Positions 7,001 through 13,508 of a DNA stretch of 28,125 bases are shown piece by piece. Position numbers and translations under genes: made by a program. This DNA is from Bifidobacterium sp. UBA744 (lineage in GTDB: Bacteria; Actinomycetota; Actinomycetes; Actinomycetales; Bifidobacteriaceae), in the NCBI GenBank assembly GCA_002298605.1, contig DBKS01000024.1, positions 3,875-31,999 on the forward strand, read 5' to 3'. Positions within the stretch are counted from its first letter, which is position 1. Every line of letters begins with the position of its first letter. The notes beneath the pieces were generated by a model. The model had not been told where the DNA came from and searched no databases. It saw only the letters and a list, made by a program, of their open reading frames with translations.

Positions 7001-8609
7001 CCTGGCCCTCATCGGCCGCACGGGTCTCCCACAGCTCCATCGTCGCATCGTCACCAAGGTTCATGTTTTCGGCCTTGATGCGATACGTCTTGGCGTATTG
7101 CGAATCGTTGACGATCACGGTGGAGAAGTCGGAGGCGTCCGGTGCGGCAAGCGTCATGTAGCTGGTTGCGCCGCCGCGGGAACTGTTGGAGCCGGAACCG
7201 CGTCCCGGCGGGTTGCCGTCGGTGATGTCGGAACGGCTGGCGTTCGGAATGCCGCGCCAGATACCGTTGGCGTCCTTGTCGTCGGCGTTCGTCTCATAGC
7301 CCGTCTTCGCGAAGCGCGACACCTGCTCGAGCACCGCGAGCGCACCGTCCCAGTTGATCGCGCCGCTCCACGGGTCGTGCATGGTGATCAATTCCTTCGA
7401 CGAATACTGGAATCCGTCGTAGAAGGCGCTGATGGCCGGCTGGTAGACGAAGTTGGTGCGACGGGAGCTGGTGAAGCCCTTGACGAAGGTATTCGCCATT
7501 TCGAGGGCGGAGTTGATGCCGCCGATGCCGGTGCCCGAGGTGCCGTTGTTTTCGCCGTTGTTGGTGCCGTTGCCTTCGCCCGAACCGAGGTTCATCGTGT
7601 TGTTTGGACGGTCGGCCATCACCGAGAAGCTGGCTTGGGCTTCGGAGTTCCAGATCTCCTTGTCGTACTGGTCGGCCAGGGTTTTGAAGTTGTCGCCCTG
7701 ATCGGCGGTGTTGTAGTGGTAGCCGGCGATGTCCACGGCGTCGCGCAGTTCCTCGTCGCTGAGCATGTCGTCGCCGAAGGAACCGGTGCCCACCTCGTCG
7801 GAGATGACCACCCGGATCTTGTGGAAGAGCTCCTTCTCGGTGTCGCTGCTCCAAGCCTGCACGTCGTTGCCGTTGAGGTCCTTCACCGTGCCGGCGCCGA
7901 CGAAGCCGGTTTCGTCGGTGCTGACGCGGTTCTTGAACTCCTTGGTCCAGTTGAAGTCCGGACCGGACTCGTTGATGTGCGGATTTACCGAATCCACCAT
8001 GAAACCGTATTCGCGGTAGACGGCGAGAATGGTGTTCTTGTACCACGTATACACATCATCGTTGCCGGTCACCCATGCGGGGGAACGCCAGCGCAGGATG
8101 CTCACCTTGACGTTCGGGTTGACTTTCAGCGCGTCGGCAGCCAGCTGGAAGCCGGGCTCGTGCTTGACATTCGGATATTCGTCCCGGCTGCGCATGGTCG
8201 CGGCGTTCGGTCCGGTGGAGGTGTTCCGGTCGTTGCCCATCTCTACCTTGACGGTGTTCATGATGGGGTTGTCGCCGCCGAAGAGCACGTTGATCATCTG
8301 CCAGTAGGCCTCCGGATGCTGGGCTTTGTAATCCATCAGCAGCGAGCTGGTGGAGTTGGCGCTCAGCACGCCGAAGCCCTTGAAGGTCAGACCGTTCTGG
8401 TTGTTGGCGGCGGACGCCACGTCACTGCCATTCACCACCACGTCGATCGGGTCGGTCGGTGCGGCATACGCGGTCGTGCCCGTCACCACGAAGGGCGCGA
8501 ACATCGCAACGGAGGCGAGACCCACCACGGCTTTTTTGGACAGCGACTTCCAATATCCTCCCCCTGGTCGCCTGCGCGACCCGAGAGACCGTTCTTCTCT
8601 ACTGGCCAT
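4002..8609 (-). CDS. Large secreted GH59-type glycosidase with carbohydrate-binding repeats
   Basis: A 1535-aa secreted protein. Residues about 1-50 are a long basic signal peptide ending AYAA. Residues about 60-600 resemble family GH59 (galactocerebrosidase-type beta-galactosidases): the segment around KVEMGNDRN, RWRSPAWV, MHDPWSGAINW, a likely acid/base Glu214 in HINES and nucleophile Glu323 in IWNSEAQ. A GALC-like lectin domain follows at about 640-850, ending FDFVQFDNLKVE. A galactose-binding-fold module spans about 850-985 and a FIVAR-like helical region about 985-1055. The C-terminus is a tandem duplication of an Ig-like unit plus a carbohydrate-binding unit (1060-1303 and 1304-1535), each ending VISWLAV. 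There is no LPXTG motif or membrane helix at the C-terminus. It is the first gene ahead of the pilin and sortase genes. The true substrate is unknown; host galactosyl lipids or plant galactans are both possible. Confidence 0.82.
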   Translation of the reverse strand: MASREERSLGSRRRPGGGYWKSLSKKAVVGLASVAMFAPFVVTGTTAYAAPTDPIDVVVNGSDVASAANNQNGLTFKGFGVLSANSTSSLLMDYKAQHPEAYWQMINVLFGGDNPIMNTVKVEMGNDRNTSTGPNAATMRSRDEYPNVKHEPGFQLAADALKVNPNVKVSILRWRSPAWVTGNDDVYTWYKNTILAVYREYGFMVDSVNPHINESGPDFNWTKEFKNRVSTDETGFVGAGTVKDLNGNDVQAWSSDTEKELFHKIRVVISDEVGTGSFGDDMLSDEELRDAVDIAGYHYNTADQGDNFKTLADQYDKEIWNSEAQASFSVMADRPNNTMNLGSGEGNGTNNGENNGTSGTGIGGINSALEMANTFVKGFTSSRRTNFVYQPAISAFYDGFQYSSKELITMHDPWSGAINWDGALAVLEQVSRFAKTGYETNADDKDANGIWRGIPNASRSDITDGNPPGRGSGSNSSRGGATSYMTLAAPDASDFSTVIVNDSQYAKTYRIKAENMNLGDDATMELWETRAADEGQAYDANYVKPFSELQPNAEGYYVFQVKPWSIVTATTLDNAEKTAGGTLAAKDGKGSQMPTNEEYVDGNDYAVLDTDDSGDKNGDTGNNLIYADDFEYEGKTVQMDPDDASKTEDYLESRGGDTGATPRYTNDTNGAFEVVKTANGNHVMRQQVGPGMDSGKFNGGAWNGGDPVTTIGDYRWANYTVSTDVLFEANQGNATVGARQWGNSGNGKNNAVAQLRVKPDGSWDFMRYGTVLQSGTAPAGFKTGANQWNNIAVKVLGSVYTAYINGQEVATYTDSQPQATGRVQLGSSFDFVQFDNLKVEQIEGATPYYTDLIDNMHQRSWENNSTAVLSYNEKWQHLNGQGMYVYKRSISNSTGKGATLTYTFNGTGIDLNGASSGKAKLNVTVDGKVVALNATTAASSNTQPTTYELRGLPDGDHEVTFETATDDGISIDYVGVVKVGDVNSDAVDLTELKAAIAEAEQLDESEWNAESWAVLAANLEMGEQAVDDAYGYGLDAEGANQIAARIRTAISGLVDVNTATEVKNLGLVSAVGKAEGLPDTVTVDGEAVSVKWDAAAAETVAKAADYTKVTVSGVTAEKLADGLLYHFTAEYEVLPSLNLAYFIDSGAGDSSPEYAAVKSAIPGLSNAVADQPASGNAWGYSANASVKGGTNPDDKFSTGLYVTAGDKNQNTLEYTLPLTAGSYNLTAGFTEWWGNQNRSMKLQATWTENGETKTVDGSELAAITATGQTSTGTVSFTLAADATVTFKAVKVGNAPVISWLAVERQATPLGVIAAEQGGDLPAEANGSKVAWDAESIAAFAKAAAYDTVDVKGTVAVGDRRQAVKATVEVIPSGLTYYIDSGTNGQESPQYAAVKSAVKDLRNNKVDQASDGSTWGYDANGVKVKSGTDVNDKYSTGVYQDTTKQIYYLPLEAGTYTITAGFTEWWNMDRSMYATVNVDGAELAKGTVPLSGTNSRVKHELTFTLDKAATVQYVVTNEGAGGQKPVISWLAVNETK

Positions 8610-8647
8610 ATGTTCCTGGTACCTTTCACTACTGTGTGTCGGGTTGC

Positions 8648-8704
8648 CATATCACCCCGCACCCTGCAGAGGGCACGCATCACCCATGACGTGATGGTGA
8701 TATG
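8648..8704 (-). promoter_or_regulatory. Nested inverted repeats in 5' UTR of GH59 gene
   Basis: CATATCACC (8648-8656) and GGTGATATG (8696-8704) form a perfect 9-bp inverted repeat. It encloses a CTGCAG palindrome and CATCAC/GTGATG (six bases each, seven-base loop). The block falls between the predicted transcription start and the GH59 start codon, so it would fold in the mRNA leader; it may also be a protein-binding site. Confidence 0.5.
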
Positions 8705-8706
8705 CC

Positions 8707-8721
8707 GCAGTTGACCACTGC
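8707..8721. promoter_or_regulatory. Inverted repeat downstream of the GH59 promoter
   Basis: GCAGT-TGACC-ACTGC is a perfect 5-bp inverted repeat with a five-base centre. It is a second candidate regulator site or part of the structured mRNA leader, a few bases from the palindrome at 8728. Confidence 0.35.
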
Positions 8722-8727
8722 TTCATT

Positions 8728-8740
8728 GTTGATGATCAAC
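8728..8740. promoter_or_regulatory. Palindromic operator candidate for GH59 operon
   Basis: GTTGATGATCAAC is a perfect palindrome around a central G. It sits 11 bases downstream of the predicted -10 box, at about +5, a typical repressor position. The symmetry fits a LacI- or GntR-type regulator, but which one binds cannot be told from the window. Confidence 0.5.
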
Positions 8741-8751
8741 TGTTAGCGGAA

Positions 8752-8781
8752 ATCATAAAGCCTGAGTGCAGCTGAGTGCAA
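8752..8781 (-). promoter_or_regulatory. Predicted promoter of GH59-pilin-sortase genes
   Basis: On the minus strand TTGCAC (8776-8781) and TATGAT (8752-8757) are separated by 18 bases, a good sigma-A-type match. The spacer and -35 overlap a 10-base tandem duplication (CTGAGTGCAG/CTGAGTGCAA, 8762-8781). The transcript would have a ~135-base structured leader before the GH59 ATG at 8609. Confidence 0.6.
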
Positions 8782-8892
8782 ATGATCAAAAATGATCGCC
8801 CAAGAGCGCTACTGCGACACCGATATCGACGCAGAGCACGGCGTGGCGTGCAACACGGTCCGACAGTGCCATCAGGGCCACGCACATACAGC

Positions 8893-8932
8893 GATCCGGC
8901 GTGGAGACGCTACGGGGCCGCCACGCCGGATC
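8893..8932. terminator. 12-bp perfect hairpin in GH88-GH59 intergenic region
   Basis: GATCCGGCGTGG (8893-8904) and CCACGCCGGATC (8921-8932) are perfect inverted complements around a 16-base loop. It lies downstream of GH88 and upstream of the GH59 promoter, where it could end GH88 transcription. There is no U-run on either side. The rest of 8610-9065 holds no credible ORF. Confidence 0.5.
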
Positions 8933-8971
8933 ACCCGGCAGCGGTTGGGTTGCCACGAGCTACTCAGCGAC

Positions 8972-9053
8972 CATCGCCCTCGGCGCGAGACGCCGGGCAT
9001 TCACTATGCGGACGCCAGCAGATGTACGCCATCCCGACGCCATCCCGACGCCC
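8972..9053. repeat. Dispersed direct repeat, copy 2 (after GH88 gene)
   Basis: The second copy of the ~58-base repeat at 1187-1259, with a 43-base identical core at 8987-9029. It begins about 12 bases past the GH88 stop codon. Here CATCCCGACGC is tandemly duplicated (9030-9053), where copy 1 has a single unit. On the minus strand 8976-8998 folds into GCCCGGCG-UCUCG-CGCC-GA-GGGC, eight base pairs with a two-base bulge. Confidence 0.85.
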
Positions 9054-9065
9054 GCAACGGCTCGC

Positions 9066-10217
9066 CTACCACAGATCGGCGGCACGACCCTGCAGGCGAA
9101 GAATCGACTCCAGCAGGAAGTAGTCGGCATAGATGATCGGCACATGGATGCGGCCGTCATGATACTTGTCGGAGCACAGCTGCACCACGCCGTCATGCCC
9201 CGGATCGAAATCGCAGGCCTTCTCCGTCACCGCGTGCAGGATCAGCAACGCCCAGGAACGGTAGAAGCCGCGCTCCGCCTCGGGAACCAGCTCAGCCAGT
9301 TCGATCAGGCCGTCCGCGGCCACGCACGAGGCGATCGCATCGAACAACTTCGGCTCCGCGGGCTGGCGGAAGTCGATCAGCGCAATGCCCCCAGTCAAGG
9401 CGACCTGCGAGCAGAAATAATGCGCCACGCGCTTGGCAGCGTCGAGATAACGCTCGTCGCCGGTATGGCGATACGCGCGGGCGAAGCCGAAAATGCCCCA
9501 CGACTGGCCACGCGACCAGCTCGAACCGGCGGCATAGCCCTGCCCGGCCGGAGCCTCCTGGAATTCGCCGGTTAGCGGATCAAAGCACACAATATGGTTG
9601 CACGAACCATCCGGGCGCACCACATTGGCCAGCATCGTATCGGCATGCTGGCGGGCGATCTCGGCGAAACGCGGATCGCCGGTCTCCTCGCTGGCCCAGA
9701 ACAGCAGCGGAATGTTCATCATCGAATCGACGATCGCCCAGCCCTCGCGGCCCAACTCGTTCCACGCCCGGATAAAGCGGCCGGCCGGGTTGAAGCGCCC
9801 GGCGAGCACCGTGGCCACATGCAGCCCGCGGACGCGGGACGACTCGTTATGCGTCAAACGCCAATCCGCCACGGCGGACAACAGCCACAGGAACCCGACA
9901 TCGTGGTCGAGCTTCTCATAGGCGCTGATCACACCGTCCAACGTGGTCCGCTCGATGCGACGGGCCGGCTCACTATACGATTCCTCGCCGGTAGCCGCGA
10001 ACATCTGCCAGAGAATCCCGGGCCAGAAGCCATTCGTCCACCAACCGGGGAACGTTTCGGCCATATCCTCCTCGTAACGGCCGCTCTCGGCGATATAGGG
10101 GATCTTCGATCCCTCGCGGTCGCGCTCGGCGGCGAATTTCGTCTCCAGCTTCGCGGCGATTTCAGCAGCCCACCGAGCGTCTTCAGGAGTGAGCTGGTCG
10201 CTGATGGATGCACCCAT
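9066..10217 (-). CDS. GH88 unsaturated glucuronyl hydrolase
   Basis: GH88 enzymes hydrate and cleave the unsaturated 4,5-uronic acid from oligosaccharides produced by polysaccharide lyases acting on hyaluronan, chondroitin, heparin or gellan. This 383-aa protein has no signal peptide and is cytoplasmic. Visible family motifs are FPGWWTNGFWPGILW near residue 56, the acidic motif LDHDVGFLW (Asp104/Asp106), IVDSMMNIPLLFWA with the probable catalytic Asp164, and SSWSRGQSWGIFGFARAY. The start MGASISDQL follows AAAGGGA; an upstream in-frame ATG at 10259 would add 14 residues without a better site. The gene lies 152 bases after the MFS transporter gene on the same strand, with an inverted repeat between them. 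GH105 is the nearest alternative. No lyase gene is present in this window, so the substrate stays open. Confidence 0.9.
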   Translation of the reverse strand: MGASISDQLTPEDARWAAEIAAKLETKFAAERDREGSKIPYIAESGRYEEDMAETFPGWWTNGFWPGILWQMFAATGEESYSEPARRIERTTLDGVISAYEKLDHDVGFLWLLSAVADWRLTHNESSRVRGLHVATVLAGRFNPAGRFIRAWNELGREGWAIVDSMMNIPLLFWASEETGDPRFAEIARQHADTMLANVVRPDGSCNHIVCFDPLTGEFQEAPAGQGYAAGSSWSRGQSWGIFGFARAYRHTGDERYLDAAKRVAHYFCSQVALTGGIALIDFRQPAEPKLFDAIASCVAADGLIELAELVPEAERGFYRSWALLILHAVTEKACDFDPGHDGVVQLCSDKYHDGRIHVPIIYADYFLLESILRLQGRAADLW

Positions 10218-10254
10218 GGCATTCCCTTTCTGTCTGGTTCCGTTTGTGCGGATC

Positions 10255-10265
10255 GTCAATCATTG
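10255..10265. promoter_or_regulatory. Operator-like palindrome upstream of GH88
   Basis: TCAATCATTGA is a perfect 11-base palindrome, flanked by partly symmetric ATCG and TCGAT sequence. It lies 38 bases upstream of the GH88 start codon in the 152-base gap after the MFS gene, suggesting separate local control, perhaps by the neighbouring LacI protein. Confidence 0.4.
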
Positions 10266-10369
10266 ATCGATACATTGCGCGCCGCGACGGAGCGACGCGG
10301 AACAGCCGACATCCAGCCAAGTGTAATGCGAGCTCAGGCCAACCACGTTATTTCGAAATCGCGCCGAGA

Positions 10370-11983
10370 TCATTCCGAGATCGCGCCGCGAACCGAAACG
10401 ACGAACACCGCCGACGCCAGCGCGCACACCGTCGCGGCACCGAAAATCGCGGTGAAATTGCCCGTCGCCGCAAACAGCGCGGCGACGATCACAGCCGACG
10501 CCACGGCACCGAGCACGGGCGCCAGATTCAGCACGCCCAGCACCCGGCCGGCGGTGCGCGGATCCGCCAGCACCGACGTCGCCAGCTCCTGGCCGACCGC
10601 ATTGAACAGGTCGAACCCGAATCCGGCGAGCGCGGCGAACAGCAGCACGCCGATCCGATCCGGCATCACCACCGGCATCAGCGCTCCCACGGCGATCAGC
10701 GCGGCCGATGCCAGCGACGCCCACCATGCGCCAATCCGCTCGGCGATCGGACCGGACACGCGGGCGGCGAGCAGAGCCATCACCAACGTCACCAAGCCCA
10801 TCCATGCGATCAGCAGGGCGGCCCGCTCCGACACCGTCGTTCCGTCCGACACCGCACCACCGTCCGCGCCGAGCCCGGCGCCGACAACGCGGAACTTCAC
10901 AAAGAAATACGCCACCATCGTCACGCTGCCCATCGCCGTCATGGCAAGCAGGCGCGACCAAAACACACGGCGGAATCCGGGCGCCAAGCCCCGAACGCGC
11001 AGCACGGAGAACGCCTCGTCGACGGAATGGGCCGGCAGATGCATTTCGAGGCTGGAATGCTCGCGCGGCCAGATCGCCACCGTCACGACACCCGTCACCG
11101 CCAGCACCGCGGCGCCCCATCCGAGGCCGCGCGGGATGTCGCCGACAAACGCCACGGCGGCGAACCCGCCGATCGTCTGGCCGACAACCATCGCGGCGCC
11201 GTACCACGAATCGGCCGACGCCCGGAACTTGTCGGGCACACGGTCGGACAACGACACCGCCAGCGGGCCGAGCATCAGGTTGTAGCATATCTGGGCCACG
11301 CACCACAGCAAGGTCAGCACGCCCGTAGCCTTCACCACGTCGGCAAGGGATGACAGCGCCCATATCATCAGACCGGCGAGCAGCCCACCGGCCACAATCC
11401 ATATGGTGCGTCGCCCCAGACTGGAACGGGTGCCGTCCGACACCGCCGTGAAGAACGTCTGCGAGGCGAACGCCACCACGGCGCCGAAACCGTTCAGCAG
11501 GCAGAACGCCCCGACGGCCGATGCATGATCGATCCGGTCGAACAGTTCGGGCATCAGCACGCCGGTCGCCGCGGACCATGGAATCGCGCACAGCACGGCC
11601 GCCACCACGAAACCGATTTTCAGGCGCAGCACATCGGCACGGCTCGGACGCGTGCCGTCGGCGGCCACCATCGGGTCGCGAAGGTCAAGGAACGACGATT
11701 CGGGATCGGGCACGGCGGCGTCGATGGTCGCGGCCGCCACGGCGGGAGCGGTTTCGGCGGTCATGCGCGTGGCCTGCACGCCGGGTTGCGTGGCCGACGG
11801 TTCGGCGTAGTTGCTCGACATGCGCACCGCCAGACGCGCGATGGCCTCCTTGTCGGCGTCCGAAAGCACCACATTGGGGTCCGGACGGTCGTCAATGCCG
11901 GGACGCACGTATTTGTCGCCGGGGAAGACATAGCGGCCCGACTGCCGGGACGCGGATTGCCGATCGCCTTCAGATTCCGCCAT
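10370..11983 (-). CDS. MFS sugar transporter with long hydrophilic N-terminus
   Basis: A 537-aa major facilitator protein, probably a cation:sugar symporter. The first ~115 residues are hydrophilic and Ala/Asp/Pro rich (DKYVRPGIDDRPDPNVVL and so on) and likely cytoplasmic and disordered. About twelve hydrophobic helices follow from IGFVVAAVLCAIPWSAATG onward. The loop FTAVSDGTRSSLGRRTIW after the second helix is the MFS A-type motif with its Asp and Arg pair. The start MAESEGD is chosen for a clear AAGGAG site 8 bases upstream (11991-11996). It is divergent from a LacI regulator and upstream of GH88 on the same strand. That context suggests it imports the oligosaccharide cut by GH88, in place of an ABC system. 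Substrate is inferred only. Confidence 0.88.
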   Translation of the reverse strand: MAESEGDRQSASRQSGRYVFPGDKYVRPGIDDRPDPNVVLSDADKEAIARLAVRMSSNYAEPSATQPGVQATRMTAETAPAVAAATIDAAVPDPESSFLDLRDPMVAADGTRPSRADVLRLKIGFVVAAVLCAIPWSAATGVLMPELFDRIDHASAVGAFCLLNGFGAVVAFASQTFFTAVSDGTRSSLGRRTIWIVAGGLLAGLMIWALSSLADVVKATGVLTLLWCVAQICYNLMLGPLAVSLSDRVPDKFRASADSWYGAAMVVGQTIGGFAAVAFVGDIPRGLGWGAAVLAVTGVVTVAIWPREHSSLEMHLPAHSVDEAFSVLRVRGLAPGFRRVFWSRLLAMTAMGSVTMVAYFFVKFRVVGAGLGADGGAVSDGTTVSERAALLIAWMGLVTLVMALLAARVSGPIAERIGAWWASLASAALIAVGALMPVVMPDRIGVLLFAALAGFGFDLFNAVGQELATSVLADPRTAGRVLGVLNLAPVLGAVASAVIVAALFAATGNFTAIFGAATVCALASAVFVVSVRGAISE

Positions 11984-12170
11984 GCTGATCTCCTTGACTG
12001 CCTCTCTTTTGACGTTCCGAGCCGGCAACGCCGACCGTTTTCACCGTCCAAGCCTAAATCACCAATCAGACGGCCAGCGTGGCCGATCCGGCGGCAAGCC
12101 CATGGACGGGCATGCCACGGCGGCGATACGATGGAGCCTGGTACGACCATGTAAAGGAGCAGCGCAGACC

Positions 12171-13223
12171 ATGGCACAGCGCGTCACCATCAAGGATGTC
12201 GCACGAGTGGCCGACGTTTCCATCCGCACGGTGTCCAACGTCATCAACAACAAGGGACGGATGCGACCGGAGACACGCGCCCACGTGCAGCAAGTGATCG
12301 ACGATCTGGGATACACGGTGAATCCGACCGCACAGTCGCTCAAACGAGGCGTCTCCGACGTGATCGGCATCGCGCTGCCGTCGGGCCGCGTGCGGTTCTT
12401 CTTCCGAGCCATCGAGCCGATCATCGCCGCAGCCCGCACACGCGGGTTCAGCGTGGTCATCAGCACCTATGAGGACGTGCCGGGCGGATTGGAGGCCATC
12501 GCCCCCGCCGCTCGCAAAACCGGCGCGGCCGGGTGGTTCTACTACATCATCCACGAGCTTGAGGACGGCGGCGCGGTCCTCGACCAGGACTGGCCGGTGG
12601 TGCTGTGGGGCGACTACCTGACCTACGGCCACGCCGATCAGGTCGCGGTGCCATACACCGGCGTGTTCGACGCCATGACGGACAGGCTCATCGAATCCGG
12701 CCGACGGACCATCGCCATGGTGGGGGCGCCCGAACGCTGGCGCATCGACCGGTGGGAGGAGCCGAGGCAGGGAGGATCCCGGCCGCGGTTCGCCGGGTAC
12801 AAGCATGCGCTGGAACGGCATGGGCTTGAGGTGAACCTTGATCTGGTGGAATGCGATGTGCCGTGGAACCGCCGGACCGGCTTGCGCGCTGCCGCCAGAA
12901 TGCTGGACGAGGGACTCAGGCCGGACGCTTTCGTCTGTTCCACCGATGCGGTGGCCTTCGGCGTGATGCATGAGCTGGAGCGGCGGGGGCTGCGCGTGCC
13001 CGACGATATAGCGGTCACCGGATTCGGCAATACGGAGGAGAGCTCGTATTCCTCGCCGACGCTGACCACCATCGAAACGAATGTGGCGGACCAGGCCGCC
13101 GAGGCGGTGGATCTGCTGATTTCGCGTATCAACAGGGACACGTCGCCGTGGCGGGTGCTGCAGGGGCATTGCGAGATTGTGGAGCGGGAATCGTCGGGCA
13201 CGCTGGCGACTCCGGGGCAGTAG
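12171..13223 (+). CDS. LacI-family regulator adjacent to MFS/GH88 genes
   Basis: A 350-aa repressor-type regulator. Residues 5-50 form the LacI helix-turn-helix (VTIKDVARVADVSIRTVSNVINNKGRM shown as the first half) with hinge NPTAQSLKRG. A periplasmic-binding-protein-like effector domain follows, with RPDAFVCSTDAVAFGVMHELERRGLRVPDDIAVTGFGN typical of its C-terminal lobe. The start is set by AAAGGAG at 12153-12159, 11 bases before the ATG. It is transcribed away from the MFS gene, with 187 bases between them, so it most likely controls the MFS and GH88 genes and itself in response to an imported sugar. The effector cannot be told from sequence. Confidence 0.92.
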   Translation: MAQRVTIKDVARVADVSIRTVSNVINNKGRMRPETRAHVQQVIDDLGYTVNPTAQSLKRGVSDVIGIALPSGRVRFFFRAIEPIIAAARTRGFSVVISTYEDVPGGLEAIAPAARKTGAAGWFYYIIHELEDGGAVLDQDWPVVLWGDYLTYGHADQVAVPYTGVFDAMTDRLIESGRRTIAMVGAPERWRIDRWEEPRQGGSRPRFAGYKHALERHGLEVNLDLVECDVPWNRRTGLRAAARMLDEGLRPDAFVCSTDAVAFGVMHELERRGLRVPDDIAVTGFGNTEESSYSSPTLTTIETNVADQAAEAVDLLISRINRDTSPWRVLQGHCEIVERESSGTLATPGQ

Positions 13224-13317
13224 TCGGCGGACCGCGGCACGACACGCCGGCGCCGCACGCCAAGCCCCGGCATTGTGATGTTCAGCTGGTCACCGGCACG
13301 GCATACAGCCTGCAAAC

Positions 13318-13336
13318 AAACGCAACATGTGCGTTT
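13318..13336. promoter_or_regulatory. Inverted repeat upstream of solute-binding protein gene
   Basis: AAACGCA-ACATG-TGCGTTT is a perfect 7-bp inverted repeat with a five-base centre, about 55 bases upstream of the -35 box of the binding-protein gene. Its size suits a dimeric regulator; it is too far upstream for simple promoter occlusion and too small to be a convincing terminator. Confidence 0.45.
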
Positions 13337-13390
13337 TTGTGCGGCTCGACCAATTCAGGGAAATTTTTTCCAAAAACATGTTGCCTTCAT

Positions 13391-13418
13391 TTGACTTGCA
13401 TTGCGCCAACGTTATACC
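13391..13418 (+). promoter_or_regulatory. Predicted promoter of solute-binding protein gene
   Basis: TTGACT (13391-13396) and TATACC (13413-13418) are 16 bases apart. A 10-base direct repeat, CATTGCG(C/T)CA, occurs at 13399 in the spacer and again at 13418 over the likely transcription start, 19 bases apart, which may be regulator contacts. Confidence 0.55.
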
Positions 13419-13508
13419 ATTGCGTCAGCACACGGAAACCATGACGGTTCCCCCAATCCCGACGAAGTCGTCGGGCAGTGCGAGGAGTACCGAGGAAAGG
13501 AAACCCCC

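Noticed and set aside
4077..8714. 1545-codon open frame on the plus strand opposite the GH59 gene
   Set aside because: It is the antisense shadow of the GH59 gene in GC-rich DNA; the translation is His/Val/Gly/Arg-rich without domains, and the minus-strand frame has a signal peptide and recognisable catalytic motifs.
8893..8932. Small RNA gene in the GH88-GH59 gap
   Set aside because: There is a strong stem but no promoter or U-run terminator around it to support an independent transcript.
8776..9575. Short plus-strand frames in the GH59-GH88 gap
   Set aside because: They cross the direct repeat and run into the antisense of GH88; Arg/His-rich and without a ribosome site.
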